Origin: Vibrio amylolyticus
GTDB taxonomy: Bacteria; Pseudomonadota; Gammaproteobacteria; Enterobacterales; Vibrionaceae
Reading direction: 5' to 3'
NCBI RefSeq assembly: GCF_023145695.1
Contig: NZ_JAJHVV010000008.1
Location: 207,397-271,396, forward strand
DNA length: 64,000 nucleotides
In this document: in pieces, positions 17,389 through 26,780 of the stretch
Layout of the letters: each line of letters starts with the position of its first letter
Numbering within the stretch: the first letter of the stretch is position 1
Program-made: the position numbers and the translations under genes
Notes under the pieces: generated by a model
The model's input: the letters and a program-made list of their open reading frames with translations, nothing else
The model's database searches: none
Told to the model about the DNA's origin: nothing

Positions 17389-17808
17389 ATGAAATCAAAT
17401 ATTCCATTTATTGCTAAATCAGTTATCGGTATCACGGCTGTATTTACGGCAAATCACTTCTGGTCTTGGTTCTCAGTGGACAGCGTTCAGGTAGTAATTC
17501 TTGTTGGTATTCTAATGCAAGCGTGTTTGAGTTTCTTTATCTGGTTGGAAGGCTATACAGCAAGTAAGTGGCAGGAAAGAGGCTCATCAAAAATCCATAA
17601 AATTGGGCGAGGCATAACCTCTTACATTTCCTTAGTTGGCGGTAAGTTTGTCACTATGGGTATCATTGCCGCACTTTTTGGTGGCTCGGTGGTCATGGAA
17701 GGGTACGTTAACGGCGTGGTTGTTTTCTTTGGTCTTATTTTCCTAATCTTAGGTATGGAAAAAGCGGTAGAAAAAGCGTTTTATAAAACAGAGCTAGCGA
17801 CAGCGTAA
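17389..17808 (+). CDS. Small integral membrane protein of unknown function
   Basis: A 139-residue protein with about four hydrophobic segments (roughly residues 8-27, 33-52, 73-97 and 105-126) and a short basic loop KWQERGSSKIHK. No transport or catalytic motif was recognised. It is divergent from the AraC-type gene at 16130-17176. I do not recognise the family. Confidence 0.7.
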   Translation: MKSNIPFIAKSVIGITAVFTANHFWSWFSVDSVQVVILVGILMQACLSFFIWLEGYTASKWQERGSSKIHKIGRGITSYISLVGGKFVTMGIIAALFGGSVVMEGYVNGVVVFFGLIFLILGMEKAVEKAFYKTELATA

Positions 17809-18125
17809 GCCGTTAATTAAGGCACTAACCATTCATCTTCGTGCTAGGCGAATAAAATAGGCACGAAGCAGAGTAAAAAGGTGGCAGTTGCGAAAATTCA
17901 GTACTTGTCATGAGCCAGAAATCACACGAGCTAGCAATGTCATCTAGCTCGTAAATGGACTTTTCAAAGTAAAATTTAGGATAGATAAGGTCAACACTGG
18001 TAATAAAAATGTCGACTGCCAAAAGACTTATCACCATTTCACATTTGGACATTCTTTGGTACAAGCAGTCCTAAAATCAAATCGGTGAATAATCGATACT
18101 GTAATTCTTATAAGAATTGAGTAGT
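17809..18125. other. Intergenic region, no supported gene
   Basis: A 79-codon minus-strand frame (17825-18064) lies here but has no convincing ribosome site or family features, so it was not called. No strong terminator was seen. Confidence 0.4.
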
Positions 18126-18248
18126 TTATTTTCTATTAAGATAATCACTATACTTTTTTGCAATCCACTGATGCAAATGAAGTCCCGTTTTACGCTTGAG
18201 GAGTGTATCGACCCCAGCTAAAATCAATAGCCCTATTATTGTTCCCAT
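18126..18248 (-). CDS. Putative 40-residue membrane microprotein
   Basis: A short open frame encoding 40 residues: MGTIIGLLILAGVDTLLKRK forms a hydrophobic N-terminal helix with positive charges after it, and the rest ends in YSDYLNRK. A strong ribosome site (GGAGATGAT) sits immediately upstream of the ATG. Such single-helix microproteins are common in Vibrio, but I do not recognise this one. Support comes from ribosome site and amphipathic layout only. It precedes the open region between the RHH-like gene and the membrane-protein gene. Confidence 0.55.
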   Translation of the reverse strand: MGTIIGLLILAGVDTLLKRKTGLHLHQWIAKKYSDYLNRK

Positions 18249-18311
18249 AATCATCTCCAAGCTTAGCTACAGTTCGTAAGTTAATTTAATTAATACAAAT
18301 TAACATCATAA

Positions 18312-18569
18312 TTAGTCCATCGATTTCATTAGCTTATCTATATTAAGTCCACCAAGTTCCTCTAGGTTACTTTTAATCTCTTCATCGATTGATAGATGGC
18401 GTTCAACTTTCTTGACTTCCTTCTCAAGGAAATTTTCAACTTCCTGAGATACGTTGAACATCAACCCCTGTTCTCGTGCTGCTTTTCTAGCTCGCTTAAG
18501 ACGAAAATCTAAGTCTGATGAAATTTTAATGTTCAATGATACTTTGGATTGTTTTTTCTGTAATGGCAT
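18312..18569 (-). CDS. Small basic ribbon-helix-helix-like protein
   Basis: An 85-residue, highly charged protein. The N-terminal half (KVSLNIKISSDLDFRLKRAR) looks like the strand-helix start of a ribbon-helix-helix DNA-binding or plasmid-partition-type protein, followed by an acidic, coiled-coil-like tail (NFLEKEVKKVERHLSIDEEI). The ATG at 18569 follows GGTGGAG; a GTG six codons upstream is an alternative start. No toxin partner is seen beside it. Function is inferred and uncertain. Confidence 0.6.
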   Translation of the reverse strand: MPLQKKQSKVSLNIKISSDLDFRLKRARKAAREQGLMFNVSQEVENFLEKEVKKVERHLSIDEEIKSNLEELGGLNIDKLMKSMD

Positions 18570-18847
18570 ATCTATTCTCAACTCCACCTTAATAACACTA
18601 TAAATTTTTCTACCTTTTTAGCAAGAAAAATACACATTAATTGTGACTAAATTGGAATCAATACTAATAACATGAGCGTATGTTAATAAAATGTGTAAAG
18701 TACTTGAGAGGAAAAGTGTTTTAGCCATAAACGGCTGAAATGAAGGTTAATATAAATGAGTTAGGGATCCCACCAATGGAAGTAAAGACAGATGACCTCA
18801 AAGGTGGAAATAGCACCAAAATTCAACTATTGGTGCCACGTCTCTAA
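18570..18847. other. Intergenic region with stem-loop
   Basis: No gene was found. A stem-loop (GCACCAA / TTGGTGC, arms 18813-18819 and 18830-18836) lies just after the hchA-like stop codon and may end that transcript. Confidence 0.45.
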
Positions 18848-19699
18848 TTATGCTCTTGTTGACGTTAATGTTTCTGCCGCTAACTTTCCTAGTGCATTCG
18901 CTGCTAATGGGCTTGCGCCTGTAATGAGTAAGCGATCACGACAAACCGTCTTGTCAGCTTTACTATTTACCAAGATAACGCTAAGCCCTCTTAGCTTTTC
19001 ACTCAATCCCCAAGGCACCTTACCTGGTAAGTAGCCAATCATAGGGCTTTGATCATCAACGGAGTCTGGAAAAACCGCCATCTTATAACCCTGATATAAA
19101 AACTCAGAACGATTTGTGTGAGTCGATAAGAAAGCCGCAGGACCATGGCAGATGGAAATGGTAAAAATATCGTTCTCATGTGCCCAGTTTAGAACAGTAC
19201 CAACAGATTGGTCCTCAGGAAGACCTAACATTGCACCATGACCGCCAGGCACAAATACAGCAGCATAGTCTTCATTATTTAACCCACTGGTGACAAGGTC
19301 ACTTAGGCTCGTTGGATGATCAAACTGCTCTTTATATTCAGTGTAAATAGAGCTCATATGCTCATCTTTCTGAGGAAATGCCCACATTTCAATGATTGCA
19401 GGCTTACCACTAGGTGTCGATATTTCAAACTCATAGCCTGCATTTCTAAGGTGCAACATAGGGACTAACGTTTCAACAGGGTGATTACCTGTTGAAAATA
19501 GCTTTCCATTTTTCATTTCCATATTCTTTCGCTCAGTCGCTAAGACTAAGATTTTTCGCCTTGAGCCATCGGCAGGACGGTACGCGACTTCCTCGTAATC
19601 TGTCTTATCCACTGTTGCAAGCTTCAACGCAATCTTTGAAGGTGAATATGAACCATCCGATTCAAGCTTTGGCGCTATCCCCAACAATTTCCTTAACAT
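18848..19699 (-). CDS. hchA: HchA/Hsp31-like DJ-1/PfpI family protein
   Basis: Member of the DJ-1/PfpI superfamily closest in layout to Hsp31/HchA, a glyoxalase III / deglycase and holding chaperone. The 283-residue length matches. It shows NHPVETLVPMLHLRNAGYEF, the VPGGHGAMLGLP glycine-rich loop and the nucleophile elbow SICHGPAAF with the catalytic Cys. The C-terminal region includes YKMAVFPDSVDDQSPMIGY and the RLLITGASPLAANALGK ending. It appears monocistronic. Stress or methylglyoxal defence is inferred from the family. Confidence 0.9.
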   Translation of the reverse strand: MLRKLLGIAPKLESDGSYSPSKIALKLATVDKTDYEEVAYRPADGSRRKILVLATERKNMEMKNGKLFSTGNHPVETLVPMLHLRNAGYEFEISTPSGKPAIIEMWAFPQKDEHMSSIYTEYKEQFDHPTSLSDLVTSGLNNEDYAAVFVPGGHGAMLGLPEDQSVGTVLNWAHENDIFTISICHGPAAFLSTHTNRSEFLYQGYKMAVFPDSVDDQSPMIGYLPGKVPWGLSEKLRGLSVILVNSKADKTVCRDRLLITGASPLAANALGKLAAETLTSTRA

Positions 19700-19931
19700 A
19701 ATTCCATCCTGTTGAATGTTGATAGATAAATACTAGCCCATAACAAATGACATAGATTAACTCTTCCGAGGAACGGCTGTACTGGACAGGGTGCCCCCCC
19801 TCCCTAGCACCATCTCTATTTGCACTCATTACTGCAGAATTTTCCGAGCTAAACATCATTCCAATCTTCATGCCGTTGAGTACAGCGGCACAGTTTTTTT
19901 GCACAAATCGTCACCCTCTCCACACTGCTGA

Positions 19932-20753
19932 CTACGTTAGCAACGTTTCCTCTACAACCCTTCCGCCTAACGCCATATCATTGCATCTGATGCAATTGTC
20001 ATCCTCGCAATGAGTGACATCGGGGTTCTCAACAATGATTTTGGCAACTGCATCAATAAACACGTGAAACTCGTAGATTCGCGCCTCGCCGTTACCCAGT
20101 GTGATTACGCTTTCAATATTTTGTATTTGCTCTCGTAGCTTTTCGAATCCATTTGAGCAAGAGCCTTCTTCTGTCTCGGTAACTTGCCCATTACTAACAG
20201 CCCAACGGCGGAATAATCTTCTCCCTGCCACTTCTTCTGCAAAGTGAATAGGCGTACATGAAGTAAAGTCGACGCCTGCCAACACAATGTAGGCAGGCCT
20301 AGGGTTTTGATAGATGTTCTTATAGATTGAGTAGACATTCAGTTCAGATTGATCGGCAATTAACGCCTGAGCGTCTGGGCCTAACACAGCAAAAGAGTTC
20401 GATGGATGATACGTTCTTAACGTGCCTTCTTGTTTCAATAGCTGCTTTGGAATCACACCCATGCATGCCTCAATCTGATCAATGCTCCCAGTAAAGCTAA
20501 CCGTTCGCATCTCGTTCACTGCTTGATAGTCAACACCATTATTTTGGTAGTTTTGCTTAACAGGAAAAGCTTGGGATTCGTAGTAGAAAGCAGGACAAAC
20601 CAACGTACAGCCGCTTTTTTGAAACGCGTTTATAACGGTTTGAGGGCCTTCTTCTAGTGCACCAAAAGAACGGTATGCTGAATGCAGACAGAGACTGCTA
20701 TTTGCTAATCCAGCTTCATTGATTTGTTTTATCAGATCTTTCTCAGTTAACAC
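19932..20753 (-). CDS. AAC(3)-family aminoglycoside N-acetyltransferase-like protein
   Basis: Acetyl-CoA-dependent N-acetyltransferase fold of the AAC(3) family. Landmarks are CLHSAYRSFGALEEGPQTVI, CTLVCPAFYYE, RTYHPSNSFAVLG with the conserved His, and IVLAGVDFTSCTPIHFAEE. I prefer the GTG start at 20753 (273 residues) because AAGGTGA precedes it and family members begin close to this point; a longer frame from ATG 20807 has no ribosome site. The Cys-rich tail CEDDNCIRC is typical of chromosomal members. Whether it modifies aminoglycosides is unproven. Confidence 0.8.
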   Translation of the reverse strand: MLTEKDLIKQINEAGLANSSLCLHSAYRSFGALEEGPQTVINAFQKSGCTLVCPAFYYESQAFPVKQNYQNNGVDYQAVNEMRTVSFTGSIDQIEACMGVIPKQLLKQEGTLRTYHPSNSFAVLGPDAQALIADQSELNVYSIYKNIYQNPRPAYIVLAGVDFTSCTPIHFAEEVAGRRLFRRWAVSNGQVTETEEGSCSNGFEKLREQIQNIESVITLGNGEARIYEFHVFIDAVAKIIVENPDVTHCEDDNCIRCNDMALGGRVVEETLLT

Positions 20754-20944
20754 GGATTCACCTTGGCAATAAATAACGTAGAGACTATTTGGCCACTCTA
20801 AAGCCATAAGAAAAAGAAGGTCAAATAGTCGGCGGTTATTATGAGACTTGGCTCGATCAAATCATCCAACACAAAAAACTTTTGTCGACGTGGGTAAAGT
20901 AGGTTTTAATCGTGGTCTCAACTATCCATCCTCAGAGGTTAGAC

Positions 20945-21370
20945 ATGCCGACCATTGAATTCACAGCAGGCTCACTTCCCACTCACCTTCAGCAACAACT
21001 GAGCGCTGGGTTCGAATCCCACAGCGAGCAGAAGCAAGCGCCGCCTTACAAAAAAGAACCGTTAAACTGGACGGTTAAAAATGAACAAGGCAACCTCATT
21101 GCGGTACTCACCGCCGATTTATTGTGGGACTGGATCTATATTGATGAGCTCTGGGTAGATGATAGCTGTCGGGGAACAGGATTAGGTAAGCAACTCATGA
21201 AGAAGGCGGAAGAATATGCAGCTGTTCACAGTTTGTCTGGCCTATGGTTGTGGACTCAAAGCTGGCAAGCGCCGAAGTTTTATCAAAGCTTAGGATATGA
21301 AGAGTTTACTCGTTTCGAAAATTTTCCCGCTGGACATTGCCGAATTGGTCTAAGAAAATCATTATCTTAA
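20945..21370 (+). CDS. GNAT family N-acetyltransferase
   Basis: A 141-residue GNAT protein. The acetyl-CoA loop is visible in LWVDDSCRGTGLGKQLMKKA and the C-terminal WLWTQSWQAPKFYQSLGYEE strand-helix completes the fold. The start is set at the ATG after CAGAGG; an in-frame ATG at 20912 is weaker. It is followed 40 bp later by a 56-codon gene on the same strand. The substrate is unknown. Confidence 0.85.
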   Translation: MPTIEFTAGSLPTHLQQQLSAGFESHSEQKQAPPYKKEPLNWTVKNEQGNLIAVLTADLLWDWIYIDELWVDDSCRGTGLGKQLMKKAEEYAAVHSLSGLWLWTQSWQAPKFYQSLGYEEFTRFENFPAGHCRIGLRKSLS

Positions 21371-21410
21371 ACTAGCTAGCATTTTACCTATTATTTTATG
21401 GAGCGACCAA

Positions 21411-21581
21411 ATGTCGAAAAAGACTGTCCAATTTGAATACGAAAAAGAGACCAAAAATAGCGTTCGTTATAAAGAAGTTCCAGAAGAAGGAACCGCCCCT
21501 ATTGTTGGCTCTTTGTATGTACAGAAGTGGTTTGCAGGAAACAGTAAAAATATAGAAGTCACAATTGAGAAAAAGGACTAA
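21411..21581 (+). CDS. Small conserved 56-residue protein
   Basis: A short gene encoding 56 residues beginning MSKKTVQFEYEKETKNSVRY and including PIVGSLYVQKWF. It matches, from memory, a widespread small bacterial protein of unknown function with the same VRYKEVPEEG core. The ribosome site GGAGCGACCAA is well placed. Its 3' end overlaps the convergent ywbE stop region by 4 bp, an unusually tight tail-to-tail arrangement. Confidence 0.75.
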   Translation: MSKKTVQFEYEKETKNSVRYKEVPEEGTAPIVGSLYVQKWFAGNSKNIEVTIEKKD

Positions 21582-21769
21582 TTTATTACCTTTACACGCC
21601 CTACTTCGCCACTCTCTAAACGTACTTTAATTCCGTGAGGGTGGTTAGGGGATTTGGTGAGGAGATCTTTGACTATGCCTGATGTCAGCACGCCGCTACG
21701 TTGATCTTTTTTAAGGACAATCTGTACCGCCAACCCTGGATGAATATTTGCTCGTTGAGTTCCGCTCAT
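21578..21769 (-). CDS. ywbE: YwbE family protein (DUF2196)
   Basis: A 63-residue protein of the YwbE family, found across bacteria with no assigned function. It has the full family pattern from RANIHPGLAVQIVLKKDQRS through TKSPNHPHGIKVRLESGEVG, resembling a small beta-barrel (KOW/SH3-like). It overlaps the convergent 56-residue gene by 4 bp. Length and motif agreement make the family call good. Confidence 0.85.
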   Translation of the reverse strand: MSGTQRANIHPGLAVQIVLKKDQRSGVLTSGIVKDLLTKSPNHPHGIKVRLESGEVGRVKVIN

Positions 21770-21841
21770 GTTTGTCTCCTGCTATTTTTTCTAGTTCTGA
21801 GGCTTATTTTCGGTTGAATCTTTTGTGTAGTTCGTTAAATA

Positions 21842-21875
21842 AAAACGAGCCAATTTGTGGGCATTGACTCGTTTT
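21842..21875 (-). terminator. Terminator of DEAD-box helicase gene
   Basis: On the minus strand the stem AAAACGAG / CTCGTTTT is extended by a partly paired AATG/CAAT segment and reads into TTTTTATTT. It lies 30 bp after the helicase stop. Confidence 0.8.
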
Positions 21876-21905
21876 CAATTTCTTAGATAGCGGTAATGGC
21901 GAGAA

Positions 21906-23204
21906 TTAAGAGTTCTTTAACCACACATCTGAATTGCCATTATCTTTCTTCTTACGTTTTTTCTTACCTAGGCCAGCAGGCTTCGCTGAAGGTTTATTCG
22001 CAGCTAACATCTCTTCTGTCACCACATCATCAACTTCAAAGCCTGCGACTTCTTCACGCTCTAAACGAATTTTGTTTTTCTTCTCAATCACTTTGAAGTG
22101 GTGAAGATCTTCATAATCAATCAACGATAACGCCAAGCCAACTTCTCCAGCTCGCCCACTTCGGCCAATACGGTGCATGTAATCTGATGGGCTTCTTGGT
22201 AAATCAAAGTTAATCACCACAGGCAGCTTCTCAATATCTAAACCACGCGCGGCAATATCCGTTGCGATCAGTACTTCAATCTCACCCGATTTAAACGCAT
22301 CTAGTATGCGTGTACGTGAACCTTGTCCTTTATCACCGTGAAACACTTCCGCTTCAATACCACGTTTATACAGTTTGTCTGCTAAATGCTCACAGCTGTT
22401 TTTTGCATTCACAAAAACAAGCGCTTGTCGCCAATCGTTCTGTTTGATCAAGTGAGCTAATACTGCGGTTTTTTCACCTTTGTTCACATTGAATACACGC
22501 TGAACTAACGTACTGGCATCATCACTTTGCAACTGAACTTCAACCGGATCGTTAAGCAGGTTTTGAGTCAGGCTTTGTACTTGCTCAGGGAACGTTGCAG
22601 AAAATAGAAGCGTCTGTTTTTGTTTAGGTAATAGTGCGAGTAGCTGTGATAACTCTTCAGTAAATCCAAGACTCAGCATTCGATCTGCTTCATCCAACAC
22701 TAACGTTCGAACACGGTCGAGCTTAATAGCATTGCTTGAGATGAGATCAAGCAGACGACCCGGCGTTGCTACCAAAATATCGGTGCCACCACGCAGCGCG
22801 AGCATTTGAGTATTAACCGATACGCCACCAAATACACAAACCGTTTTAACCGCACCATTTAGGTGTACCGCATAAGATTTAATGCTGTCTGAAACTTGCT
22901 TAGCAAGCTCTCGTGTTGGTACCAAAATAAGGCCACTGACGTAATTGCCTCTGCTACCTTGAGAAGCTTTACCGCCCTTTGATTTTTGAGCAAATAGGTC
23001 TTGTAGCAGTGGTAAGGCAAACGCCGCCGTTTTACCTGAGCCCGTATTCGCGCCCGCAATGAGATCTTTCCCCTTTAACACACTCGGAATCACATGCGCT
23101 TGAATAGGTGTTGGCTGTTTGTATTCCAACTCTATCAAACGAGCCTCTAAAGGCTGAATAAGGGCAAGTTCGCTAAACGTGGTTGGCGTGGTCGATGTTG
23201 TCAT
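21906..23204 (-). CDS. DEAD-box ATP-dependent RNA helicase
   Basis: A 432-residue RNA helicase, RhlE/SrmB-like in size. All core motifs are visible in order: Q motif around YKQPTPIQAHVIP, Walker A ANTGSGKT, PTRELAKQ, TPGRLLDL, DEAD, SAT, then RecA2 motifs ATDIAARGLDIEKLP and HRIGRSGRAG. The tail is short, basic and lysine-rich (KPAGLGKKKRKKKDNGN), likely RNA-binding. It probably unwinds RNA in ribosome assembly or decay, perhaps under cold, but the subfamily is not fixed by the sequence alone. Confidence 0.93.
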   Translation of the reverse strand: MTTSTTPTTFSELALIQPLEARLIELEYKQPTPIQAHVIPSVLKGKDLIAGANTGSGKTAAFALPLLQDLFAQKSKGGKASQGSRGNYVSGLILVPTRELAKQVSDSIKSYAVHLNGAVKTVCVFGGVSVNTQMLALRGGTDILVATPGRLLDLISSNAIKLDRVRTLVLDEADRMLSLGFTEELSQLLALLPKQKQTLLFSATFPEQVQSLTQNLLNDPVEVQLQSDDASTLVQRVFNVNKGEKTAVLAHLIKQNDWRQALVFVNAKNSCEHLADKLYKRGIEAEVFHGDKGQGSRTRILDAFKSGEIEVLIATDIAARGLDIEKLPVVINFDLPRSPSDYMHRIGRSGRAGEVGLALSLIDYEDLHHFKVIEKKNKIRLEREEVAGFEVDDVVTEEMLAANKPSAKPAGLGKKKRKKKDNGNSDVWLKNS

Positions 23205-23674
23205 TGGGTAAAAAGCTCAAGCAATAAGATTGGCGCGCATTTTAGCGCATTTATGCTCTGTGATGTAGAGTTATAAAAAGAGTTAATATTCCACATCGGT
23301 CATGGTGGCTTGAAGCCATTGAAAAGTTAGCACAATTTACAAAGCTGAGCGCCAAGTCAACACACTATTTGGTTAGTCTCGTTTCACATACAGAGGAGCT
23401 ACAATCTTCACAGAAAGAAGAAGCGTTCATCACCTATCATAAAAAGTTTTTCGGTATATTCCTTTACATACACCGAATAACAAACAATAATGGCGTCGCT
23501 CTGTTGTTCAGAGTTATTAAATGAAAAATAAAGTTTTAAAGTAAAACCCTCAGAATTCCTTTGTTGTTTTCCTCAGTGTTTCCCTTAGCTTCATCGATAC
23601 ATTAAATAATTCAAGCTGCAAGCGCATCGCATTTTTCGCGATTAAATTTTTATTAATTATATAAGGGACACAAC
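23205..23674. other. Long leader upstream of cold-shock gene
   Basis: 470 bp without a convincing ORF. Most of it should be the promoter and 5' UTR of the cold-shock gene, which in CspA-type genes is long and structured; a small stem GTGGCTT/AAGCCA-like lies near 23,305. The thermosensor role is inferred from the family, not read directly. Confidence 0.5.
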
Positions 23675-23884
23675 ATGTCTAAAACAACTGGTTCAGTAAA
23701 ATGGTTTAACGAAACTAAAGGCTTCGGTTTTCTTACTCAAGACAACGGCGGCGATGACGTATTCGTACACTTCCGTGCTATCGCTTCTGAAGGTTTCAAG
23801 ACTCTAGCTGAAGGCCAAAAAGTGTCTTTTGAAGTAGAGCAAGGCCAAAAAGGTCTTCAAGCTGCAAACGTTGTAGCTATCTAA
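23675..23884 (+). CDS. CspA-family cold-shock protein
   Basis: A 69-residue nucleic-acid chaperone of the cold-shock domain. It contains the RNP1-like KGFGFLTQ and RNP2-like DVFVHFRAI motifs and the usual VKWFNETKG start, full length for the family. A strong ribosome site (AAGGGA) and a 400+ nt upstream region match the long leader of CspA genes. A stem-loop follows. Function as RNA/ssDNA chaperone is well supported by family. Confidence 0.95.
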   Translation: MSKTTGSVKWFNETKGFGFLTQDNGGDDVFVHFRAIASEGFKTLAEGQKVSFEVEQGQKGLQAANVVAI

Positions 23885-23894
23885 GTTTAAAGTC

Positions 23895-23922
23895 GGCGTA
23901 GATGAACTCGTTTATCTACGCC
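23895..23922 (+). terminator. Stem-loop after cold-shock gene
   Basis: Perfect 9-bp stem GGCGTAGAT/ATCTACGCC with a 10-nt loop, 10 bp after the stop. The nearest T-run begins about 17 nt later, so it may be a 3' stabilising or weak terminator structure. Confidence 0.55.
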
Positions 23923-24164
23923 AACCTTCTCAAGTCTATTTTTTTATAAACCCCATATAAAGCATCCAACACTTCCTAATAGCTCTTCCGTATTTATCGT
24001 TACGTTACCCATTCAATTCGTTCCATACTAAAAAAAATCACTAATTATCCGTTTCAAGAAGTATTTAAACTTCTGTATTCGATAAAAACACCGATATTTC
24101 TTGAGTAATGTGCACATCCCCTATTAGTCATACCTTGAAGTACGCCTCCGCTTTCTTTCCAAAC

Positions 24165-24199
24165 GAAAAAAGCCACTCCCAATTTCTCAGAAGTGGCGT
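24165..24199 (-). terminator. Terminator of ahpF
   Basis: On the minus strand GCCACT/AGTGGC stem with a 14-nt loop reads into TTTTTTCG. It is downstream of ahpF. The rest of the 365-bp gap between the cold-shock gene and ahpF shows no gene. Confidence 0.7.
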
Positions 24200-24249
24200 C
24201 GAAGTACGACAAAGTATTTAACTAAACGTAATGGACATAAGTAAAAACT

Positions 24250-25842
24250 TTACGCGGTTTCTGCAACCTTAACAGGTGCAGGGTTGCGGATGAGGTAATC
24301 AAAGGCACCCAAACTCGCTTTCGCCCCTTCGCCCATCGCAATGATGATTTGCTTGTAAGGAACGGTGGTAACATCACCCGCCGCAAACACGCCGTTCATT
24401 GAGGTTGCACCATTAGCGTTGATTTCAATCTCACCACGTGGTGACAGCTCAACTTTGGTGCCTTTTAACCATTCGCTGTTCGGCATTAAACCGATTTGTA
24501 CGAAGATGCCCGCAAGTTCGATTTGTTTTAGCTCATCCGTGTTGCGATCTTTGTATTCCAAACCGATTACTCGGTTACCATCACCCAGCACTTGAGTTGT
24601 CTGAGCCATCTTGATGATTTCGATGTTTGGCGTTGCGTTCGCTTTGTCGATAAGCACTTGGTCAGCGCGCAATGTGTCGGCAAATTCAAGAACGGTGACG
24701 TGTTCTACAATACCCGCTAGGTCAATCGCCGCTTCAATACCCGAGTTACCACCACCGATAACTGCTGTTTTCTTGCCTTTGAACAGTGGGCCGTCACAGT
24801 GTGGGCAGTACGCAACACCTTTGTTACGGTACTCTTGCTCACCTGGTACGTTCATTTCACGCCAGCGAGCACCAGTACTGGTAATCACAGTGCGAGCACG
24901 CAATACCGCGCCGCTTTCTAATTCAACATGAATGTAGCCATCTTTCGTGTCTTCCGCAGCAATGATGTTTGCAGCGCGCTGCTCGGTCATCACCTCTACA
25001 CCATATTCTTTTACGTGCTCTTCAAGGCTCGCCACCAATTTAGGGCCTGTGGTCGCTTTCACTGAGATAAAGTTCTCAATCGCCATGGTATCCATCACCT
25101 GACCACCGAATCGGTCAGCAACTACGCCTGTACGAATGCCTTTACGTGCTGCATAAATCGCCGCTGAAGAACCGGCTGGGCCGCCACCAACCACTAGAAC
25201 ATCGAAAGGTGCTTGTTGGTTTAGGTTCGCCGCTTTCTTTTCTGCTGCACCTGAATCGACTTTGTTCAAGATTTCAGCCAATGACATACGGCCTTGACCA
25301 AATAGCTCACCATTAATGTAGACACTTGGTACTGCCATGATATCGCGAGACTTCACTTCATCTTGGAAGGCTGCGCCGTCGATCATCGTTGTTTTGATCA
25401 GCGGGTTAATCGCCGACATCATGTTGAATGCCTGAACCACTTCTGGACAGTTCTGACAAGATAGAGAAATGAAGATTTCAACGTTTAATTCGCTATCTAA
25501 TTCTTTGATTTGTTCAATCACATCCGATTCAAGCTTGATTGGGTGACCACCACTATGAAGCAGAGCAAGAACAAGAGAGGTAAACTCGTGACCCATTGGT
25601 AAACCAGCAAAGCCAATCGCCGTGCCTTTTTCTTGATTGACCACCTGCATAATCGGGCTGCGAGTACTCGCGTTGTCATCGCGAACAACGGACACTTTAT
25701 CGTTTAACGAGGCAATATCATTCGCGAGATCTTGAAGTTTGTTCGCCGTTTCGCTGCTATCAAGGCTCAGCACTAGCTGAACGTCTGTTTTAAGGTTGTC
25801 TAAATATGCTTTTAGCTGCTGCTTCATCGCTTGATCTAACAT
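24250..25842 (-). CDS. ahpF: Alkyl hydroperoxide reductase subunit F
   Basis: Flavoprotein disulfide reductase that passes electrons from NAD(P)H to AhpC. The 530-residue protein has the N-terminal double thioredoxin-like region with the redox pair in SCQNCPEV. It then has the FAD loop [17 protein letters not shown], the reductase CxxC in AYCPHCDGP, and the second nucleotide-binding loop [10 protein letters not shown]. Length is typical. ahpC lies upstream on the same strand, but hairpins and a separate OxyR-like site lie between, so ahpF probably also has its own promoter. Confidence 0.96.
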   Translation of the reverse strand: MLDQAMKQQLKAYLDNLKTDVQLVLSLDSSETANKLQDLANDIASLNDKVSVVRDDNASTRSPIMQVVNQEKGTAIGFAGLPMGHEFTSLVLALLHSGGHPIKLESDVIEQIKELDSELNVEIFISLSCQNCPEVVQAFNMMSAINPLIKTTMIDGAAFQDEVKSRDIMAVPSVYINGELFGQGRMSLAEILNKVDSGAAEKKAANLNQQAPFDVLVVGGGPAGSSAAIYAARKGIRTGVVADRFGGQVMDTMAIENFISVKATTGPKLVASLEEHVKEYGVEVMTEQRAANIIAAEDTKDGYIHVELESGAVLRARTVITSTGARWREMNVPGEQEYRNKGVAYCPHCDGPLFKGKKTAVIGGGNSGIEAAIDLAGIVEHVTVLEFADTLRADQVLIDKANATPNIEIIKMAQTTQVLGDGNRVIGLEYKDRNTDELKQIELAGIFVQIGLMPNSEWLKGTKVELSPRGEIEINANGATSMNGVFAAGDVTTVPYKQIIIAMGEGAKASLGAFDYLIRNPAPVKVAETA

Positions 25843-25928
25843 AATACTTTACTCTCACTTCTTATTCGGGAACCGCTCAATTGCGTTGTTGAGGTAATTT
25901 TGCCCCAGCCCTCTACCTAGGTAAATTC

Positions 25929-25963
25929 GGACGTTTCTATCACTTTGGTAGATAAAACCTATC
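25929..25963. promoter_or_regulatory. OxyR-like operator upstream of ahpF
   Basis: GTAG-N7-CTAT with the preceding TTTCTATC block closely matches the site upstream of ahpC (26781-26814): TTTCTATC, TTTG, TAG, AAAA and CTAT align at the same spacing. This fits the spaced ATAG-type elements of OxyR sites. The protein itself is not in this window. Confidence 0.6.
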
Positions 25964-26012
25964 AACTAAAACTCGTCATTATACGTCGAGATGTAAAAGG
26001 CAATTCACATCA

Positions 26013-26044
26013 AAAAAAGCCACATCACATTGTGATACGGCTTT
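26013..26044 (-). terminator. Terminator after ahpC
   Basis: Stem AAAGCC-AC-ATCACA / TGTGAT-AC-GGCTTT; on the minus strand it runs into TTTTTTTGATG. It separates ahpC from ahpF. Confidence 0.75.
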
Positions 26045-26056
26045 ATCAATGAGGGT

Positions 26057-26095
26057 GGCACGCTCCTGCTTTTTAGGAGAGAACGGAAGCGTGCC
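26057..26095 (-). other. Second stem-loop in ahpC-ahpF gap
   Basis: GGCACGCT / AGCGTGCC with an inner TCCT/AGGA pairing. It lies between the ahpC stop and the terminator and could stabilise ahpC mRNA or be an additional control element. Confidence 0.5.
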
Positions 26096-26134
26096 TGTAG
26101 AAACGTTTGGCGTTTTCTAATCAGTTATTATTGA

Positions 26135-26692
26135 TTAGATTTTACCTACTAGGTCTAGAGATGGTGCTAGTGTCTCTTCGCCTTCTTTCCATTTAGCTGG
26201 GCAAACTTCACCAGGGTTAGCCGCTACGTATTGAGCTGCTTTCACTTTACGTAGTAGGTCTTCAGCGTCACGGCCGATGCCTTCTGCAGTGATTTCCATA
26301 GCTTGGATAACACCTTCTGGGTCGATTAGGAAAGTGGCACGGTCTGCAAGACCTTGACCTTCACGCATTACGTTGAAGTTGTTAGTGATAGTGCCTGTTT
26401 GGTCGCCTACCATGAAGTACTCGATAGTACCGATTTTGTCTGAAGTATCGTGCCACGCTTTGTGAGAGAAGTGAGTGTCAGTCGATACTGAGTAAACTTC
26501 TACGCCGCGAGACTGTAGGTCTGCGTATTTTTCTTGTAGGTCAACTAACTCAGTTGGACATACGAAAGTGAAATCTGCTGGGTAGAAGAAGAAGACAGCC
26601 CACTTGCCTTTAACGTCTTGCTCTGTGATTTCTACAAACTCGCCGTTTTTGAATGCCGTTGCGTTGAATGGTTTGATTTCTGTGTTGATCAT
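26135..26692 (-). CDS. ahpC: Alkyl hydroperoxide reductase subunit C (2-Cys peroxiredoxin)
   Basis: Peroxidase that reduces H2O2 and organic peroxides. The 185-residue protein has the peroxidatic Cys in [11 protein letters not shown] and the resolving Cys in GEVCPAKW. The layout and length are those of AhpC reduced by AhpF. Its upstream region carries an OxyR-like operator, followed further out by the left end of the putative integrated element, so the element's insertion leaves the operator intact. Confidence 0.97.
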   Translation of the reverse strand: MINTEIKPFNATAFKNGEFVEITEQDVKGKWAVFFFYPADFTFVCPTELVDLQEKYADLQSRGVEVYSVSTDTHFSHKAWHDTSDKIGTIEYFMVGDQTGTITNNFNVMREGQGLADRATFLIDPEGVIQAMEITAEGIGRDAEDLLRKVKAAQYVAANPGEVCPAKWKEGEETLAPSLDLVGKI

Positions 26693-26780
26693 GATTTTAC
26701 TCTCTTTCTAATTAATCGTTGTTGACGCTCCGTTGCGTCGATGGAGCTATATTGCATCCACAGCGTAAATTTTAGAAATC

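Noticed and set aside
17825..18064. 79-codon minus-strand frame
   Set aside because: No ribosome site and no family-like features; composition is unlike neighbouring proteins.
19662..19904. 80-codon minus-strand frame
   Set aside because: Overlaps the hchA-like start region and contains a C-rich low-complexity stretch.
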